DNA of 9,619 nucleotides, taken from contig JAJZCX010000033.1 of NCBI GenBank assembly GCA_021851625.1, positions 1 to 9,619 on the forward strand. Reading direction: 5' to 3'. The DNA comes from Acidobacteriota bacterium (GTDB lineage Bacteria; Acidobacteriota; Terriglobia; Terriglobales; Acidobacteriaceae). The notes under the pieces were generated by a model. That model saw only the letters and a program-made list of their open reading frames with translations. It searched no databases and was not told the DNA's origin. The position numbers and the translations under genes are program-made. Shown piece after piece: positions 7,178 to 9,619 of the stretch. The stretch's first letter is position 1. Every line of letters begins with the position of its first letter.

Positions 7178-7795
7178 CTATTGCGCGATGGGTCGTCTGC
7201 CGTGTTTGTCCTTGCGCAGTTCCGGGTGGCGCGCGTCTTCCAGCAGGGAGATCATCTGAAAAAGCTCCTGTCGATTCAAATGTTCGAGCATCTTCTCCAC
7301 GTTACGCTCCACCACCCCATCCAGATCTTTTAATTTTTCCAGACCGGATGCAGTGATGCGCGAAAGAACGATGCGGCGGTCTTTGTGATCCCGCTCACGT
7401 CGAATCAGGCCGCTGCGCTCCATTCGATCCAGTAAGCGTGTAATATCCGGAACTTGGCTGATGAGCCGCTCGCCAATTTCAGAGCAGGGGAGTGGGTGTG
7501 CACCCGCTCCGCGCAAGATGCGCAGCACGTTGTATTGCGTGTCCGTGATGCCGTACGGCTTCAGAATCAGGCGCTGCATGCGTTGGAGTTGGTCGGCGGT
7601 GCGCAACAGGTTCAGAAAGGCCTCCGCGTGCAGGCTGACGAAGGGAACGCTCTGGTGCAAATCCTGCTGGAGTACGCCACTGGTGCGGCGGGTGGATTTG
7701 GCAGCCTTGCGGCTGGTGGAGGAACGTGCGGGGGAGTTCGGTTGGCTGGGTCGCATGTTTGTGTGTTGCGGCCGAGACGTTTTAGCCCCGGCCAC
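7178..7795 (-). CDS. MarR-family transcriptional regulator
   Basis: A winged-helix repressor or sensor, typically a dimer that binds a palindrome and is released by small phenolic ligands or oxidants. The 205-residue product is longer than a usual MarR protein (about 140-160) because of a basic, Ser/Pro/Lys/Arg-rich N-terminal tail of about 45 residues. The conserved region covers about 50-195: a dimerisation helix (LHAEAFLNLLRTADQLQRMQRLIL), TDTQYNVLRIL, the winged helix CSEIGERLISQVPDITRLLDRMERSGLIRR and the wing RERDHKDRRIVLSRIT. Cys104, at the start of the winged helix, is the only cysteine and could sense oxidants, but this is speculation. The GTG start has AAAGGA 4 bases upstream. It lies 22 bases downstream of the yceI-family gene on the same strand, so it is probably co-transcribed from the promoter at 8480-8508, which carries a palindrome suited to autorepression. 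Confidence 0.92.
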   Translation of the reverse strand: MAGAKTSRPQHTNMRPSQPNSPARSSTSRKAAKSTRRTSGVLQQDLHQSVPFVSLHAEAFLNLLRTADQLQRMQRLILKPYGITDTQYNVLRILRGAGAHPLPCSEIGERLISQVPDITRLLDRMERSGLIRRERDHKDRRIVLSRITASGLEKLKDLDGVVERNVEKMLEHLNRQELFQMISLLEDARHPELRKDKHGRRPIAQ

Positions 7796-7817
7796 GGTGT
7801 CCTTTGCATTCTACTGA

Positions 7818-8414
7818 CTATTGGAGAATTAGCTCAATTTCTAGAGTGATATGTACCTGGTTGTCAACTACTGCATCGCCCGACTTCAGCGTTCCGCTCC
7901 AAACCACGCCGAAGTCGCGCCGGTTGATGGTGGTAGTAGCCGTGAAGCCGCGGCGCGTCTTACCCCAGGGGTCAAGCTGATCTTTTCCTGTTGAATCCAA
8001 GGCTAGCGTGACCGGCTTGGTGATGCCGTGCAGGGTGAGATTGCCGATGAGCTGCCACTGTCCGTTGGTCTGCACCAGCTTGGTACTAACGAAGTGCATC
8101 GTAGGGAATTTGGCGACATCAAAAAAGTTGGGACCTTTCAGGTCTTTGTCGCGCATGGCATTGGTCGTGTCCACGGTCGTGGTGTCGATGGTGGCGTCCA
8201 CGCTGGATTGCGCCATGTTCTTGTCGTCCAGAATGGCAGTGCCGGTGACACCGGAGAAGCTGCCGTGCACATTGGCGATGCCCATGTGCCGGACAGAGAA
8301 AAGCGCATCGGAGTGGGCGGGATCAATCTGCCAGTGGGTGGTTTGTGCGGCTGCTTGCAGACCGACTAGGATTGTCAGACCGCAGAGCGTGCGTTTCCAG
8401 AGAGATGCTTGCAT
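7818..8414 (-). CDS. YceI-family periplasmic protein (lipocalin-like, polyisoprenoid binding)
   Basis: A 198-residue secreted protein of the YceI family, whose members form a lipocalin-like barrel that binds long isoprenoid lipids such as polyprenols or ubiquinone-type molecules in the periplasm. The N-terminus is a signal peptide (QASLWKR, then a hydrophobic core), with likely cleavage after AAA near residue 23. The mature part opens with WQIDPAHSDALFSVRHMG, the typical YceI entry, followed by VHGSFSGVTG, FFDVAKFPTMHFVST, GNLTLHGITKPVTL and the closing FTATTTINRRDFG region. The start at 8414 is chosen because GAGGAA lies about 4 bases upstream and because it puts the signal peptide at the N-terminus; an upstream in-frame start at 8459 would add 15 residues that do not look like a leader. 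The gene is first in an operon with the marR-type gene, under a promoter with an overlapping palindrome. Confidence 0.93.
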   Translation of the reverse strand: MQASLWKRTLCGLTILVGLQAAAQTTHWQIDPAHSDALFSVRHMGIANVHGSFSGVTGTAILDDKNMAQSSVDATIDTTTVDTTNAMRDKDLKGPNFFDVAKFPTMHFVSTKLVQTNGQWQLIGNLTLHGITKPVTLALDSTGKDQLDPWGKTRRGFTATTTINRRDFGVVWSGTLKSGDAVVDNQVHITLEIELILQ

Positions 8415-8437
8415 GGGTTCCTCGGCAAAGTAGTTTG

Positions 8438-8449
8438 CGCCCGCGGGCG
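8438..8449. repeat. GC-only 12-bp palindrome in the yceI leader
   Basis: CGCCCGCGGGCG is a perfect palindrome located between the predicted transcription start (about 8473) and the yceI ribosome-binding site. In the minus-strand transcript it could form only a 4-bp stem with a 4-base loop. It may be a second protein site, a weak RNA hairpin or chance. Confidence 0.35.
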
Positions 8450-8474
8450 GTTTCCACACTCAATGTGAAAACGA

Positions 8475-8492
8475 TATTTGTTATAACAAATA
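8475..8492. promoter_or_regulatory. 18-bp perfect palindrome, probable MarR operator
   Basis: TATTTGTTATAACAAATA reads identically on both strands. It covers the whole -10 box of the yceI-marR promoter, so bound protein would block RNA polymerase. Length, symmetry and AT-rich character suit a MarR-family dimer, and a marR gene is in the same operon. The palindrome and its position are seen directly; the identity of the binding protein is inferred. Confidence 0.75.
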
Positions 8493-8508
8493 AATATGTG
8501 CCTGGCAA
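8480..8508 (-). promoter_or_regulatory. sigma70-type promoter for the yceI-marR operon
   Basis: Read on the minus strand, TTGCCA (8503-8508) is followed after exactly 17 bases by TATAAC (8480-8485). Each hexamer matches consensus at 5 of 6 positions and the spacing is optimal. Transcription would start near 8473, giving a leader of about 59 bases before the yceI ATG. The region between here and the upstream gene (about 8509-8707) shows nothing else recognisable. Confidence 0.75.
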
Positions 8509-8707
8509 GGAAAATCTACTTCTGCGCGGTACGTATTGATTACAGGGCAAAACTGGGCGTGGACGCAAGCGACACATGCGGGCATTTGCGCATTTTCATG
8601 TCTAGGATTCACAAAATTTCCGGTGCTCCACTCCAGCGCGCTTTTAGTGGCGAGTCGGGGAGAAACAACAACTCTTTCCCACCGTAAGCAAGCGGATCGA
8701 AACGCTC

Positions 8708-9322
8708 CTAGCGCGTGGGTGAAAGGTGCTCGGTCAAAAATTGCGTCAATGCGGCGGAGGAAAACGTTGGCGACGTCACGGGAAAGACCGGCTTGTCACG
8801 CACGGCGCGGAGCAGACCTGCGGGCCAGTGTGAGCCGTTCGTATTTGGAGGGGAAGTAAGCACGATGGCGTCTGCACGATCGAGAAAATATTGTGCCGAT
8901 GGTTTGAAGTCAGAGCTGGACGGGTTCAACACCGATAGATACAGGTCAGGCCGCAGAAAACGCAGCACACTGTTGGATTCGAAGATGGAATTTTCGGCGC
9001 GATCGAGTTCTTTGCGGATGCGCGGCATGGCCTCGGCCAGATAACCTTGGCGCGTGCGCACCCAAAAGGATCGCGCCGCGCCTGCCTGCAAAAAGCGCGC
9101 GCTATCTGTGCCGGTCGCGGCATCGTGCTCCTCTGAAATCGCTACGGTGTGGCTGGCGGTTTCGCACGCACACGGCTCTCCATGGGCGGAGCAGAGGCCG
9201 TGGCCGTACTGCGTGATTTTGAAGGCGGTCCAGTGGTACTGCGGCAGCGCGGCGATGATGCCCGCAACGACAGAGGTCTTGCCAATGTTGCGCGTGTGTC
9301 CACCGACGACGACAACGGCCAC
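8708..9322 (-). CDS. BioD/MobB-like P-loop NTPase, function unknown
   Basis: A predicted nucleotide-binding protein of 204 aa. The N-terminus is one beta-strand (AVVVVGG) leading straight into a P-loop of the form Gx5GKT (GHTRNIGKT, Gly8 to Thr16). This extended spacing is shared with dethiobiotin synthetase and related SIMIBI-class NTPases, and the general layout resembles MobB, which helps molybdopterin cofactor assembly. A Cys/His-containing segment follows (CSAHGEPCAC, with Cys44, Cys51 and Cys53), possibly a metal site. Then come SEEHDAATGTDSARFLQAGA, IFESNSVLRFLRPDLYLSVL and ADAIVLT, consistent with the later strands of the fold. Start choice: AAGGA lies 6 bases before GTG 9322, inside the end of lpxD, and only 2 bases separate the lpxD stop from this GTG, so the genes are probably translationally coupled. 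The frame is open upstream to 9409, but that part overlaps lpxD. The exact substrate cannot be named from sequence alone. Confidence 0.8.
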   Translation of the reverse strand: MAVVVVGGHTRNIGKTSVVAGIIAALPQYHWTAFKITQYGHGLCSAHGEPCACETASHTVAISEEHDAATGTDSARFLQAGAARSFWVRTRQGYLAEAMPRIRKELDRAENSIFESNSVLRFLRPDLYLSVLNPSSSDFKPSAQYFLDRADAIVLTSPPNTNGSHWPAGLLRAVRDKPVFPVTSPTFSSAALTQFLTEHLSPTR

Positions 9323-9324
9323 GG

Positions 9325-9619
9325 CTAATCCTTCGTTCGCCGCGAGAGCCGCGCCAGAGCAGCCAGGGATTTGAGGTAGTCGCGCAGCGGCTGTGCAGGG
9401 CGTCCCCAAAATATAGCGCCGGGACCGCGCAGCTTTTTTTGGCTCAGCACGCCTGCGCCGCCGCCTAAGATTACTTGCGGGCCAATCTCAGCGTGTTCCC
9501 CCACTCCAACTTGTCCGCCGAGAATCGCGCCATCGCCCACGCTGCTGCTGCCAGAGATGCCGGTTTGTGCGGCGATGACCACATTGCGGCCCACGCGCAC
9601 GTTGTGGCCGATGTGCACC
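9325..9619 (-). CDS. lpxD: UDP-3-O-acylglucosamine N-acyltransferase, C-terminal part (truncated by window edge)
   Basis: LpxD adds the second, N-linked acyl chain to UDP-acylglucosamine in lipid A biosynthesis at the cytoplasmic face of the inner membrane. Only the last 97 or so residues are visible; the 5' part runs past the right edge. They show hexapeptide repeats of a left-handed beta-helix (IGHNVRVGRNVVIAAQ, GISGSSSVGDGAILGGQVGV) and a short helical tail (AQPLRDYLKSLAALARL). The IGHNV segment corresponds to the E. coli IAHNV segment that carries the catalytic His, so that residue is present. LpxA, another hexapeptide acyltransferase, is the main alternative, but the AAQxGISGS and GGQVGVG repeats and the R-P-A-x-P-L-R tail fit LpxD better. 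Presence of the gene implies a diderm envelope with lipid A. Its stop codon overlaps the ribosome-binding context of the next gene. Confidence 0.9.
   Translation of the reverse strand, partial: VHIGHNVRVGRNVVIAAQTGISGSSSVGDGAILGGQVGVGEHAEIGPQVILGGGAGVLSQKKLRGPGAIFWGRPAQPLRDYLKSLAALARLSRRTKD

Noticed and set aside
8578..8602. Possible plus-strand terminator (5-bp stem of ATGCG and CGCAT followed by TTTT)
   Set aside because: There is no plus-strand gene upstream for it to terminate, and the stem is short with an 8-base loop.
8496..8859. Plus-strand small ORFs in the gap upstream of the yceI promoter
   Set aside because: They lack good ribosome-binding sites, run into the antisense of the P-loop gene, and the products show no recognisable pattern.
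9323..9409. Extension of the P-loop protein to an upstream start at 9409
   Set aside because: It would overlap lpxD by about 85 bases and add residues before the first beta-strand; GTG 9322 has the better ribosome-binding site and a natural N-terminus.

Overview
The window looks like a chromosomal stretch from an Acidobacteriota-type bacterium (Terriglobia / Acidobacteriaceae style). This is an inference from three things: moderately GC-rich coding sequence, the combination of lpxD, a YceI-MarR pair, PilZ and LuxR genes and a WLFGG-type kelch lipoprotein, and frequent GTG starts. No rRNA, tRNA, CRISPR array, insertion sequence or phage gene was seen. The lpxD fragment and the lipoprotein point to a diderm (Gram-negative-type) envelope. 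The longest stretches without a gene are all under 300 bases: 1196-1476, 3843-4123, 5720-5946 and 8415-8707.

Layout, left to right. The 3' part of leuS (leucyl-tRNA synthetase, plus strand, cut by the window edge) is followed by a 281-base gap with two hairpins and an 18-base-period tandem repeat. Next is an unrecognised six-helix membrane protein (plus). It converges with a kelch-repeat lipoprotein (minus) only 20 bases away. The kelch gene is divergent from guaA (GMP synthetase, plus), whose best start is a GTG at 4124. Then come a single-domain PilZ protein and, 6 bases later, a NarL/LuxR-type response regulator whose receiver lacks all the usual phosphorylation residues. These two form a probable c-di-GMP-linked regulatory operon.

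The right-hand third is on the minus strand. A yceI-family periplasmic protein gene and a marR-family regulator gene are 22 bases apart and form an operon. Its promoter (TTGCCA-17-TATAAC) has a perfect 18-bp palindrome lying over the -10 box, the classic layout for repression by the operon's own MarR protein. Upstream of that is a BioD/MobB-like P-loop NTPase whose GTG start is 2 bases after the stop codon of lpxD (lipid A biosynthesis, cut by the right edge), so the two are very likely translationally coupled.

The gene content is mostly housekeeping (translation, purine synthesis, lipid A) with small regulatory and envelope genes between. I found no clear sign of a new defence or mobile system. 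The most informative signals are the operator over the yceI-marR promoter, the degenerate receiver in the PilZ operon, and the uncharacterised P-loop protein coupled to lpxD.
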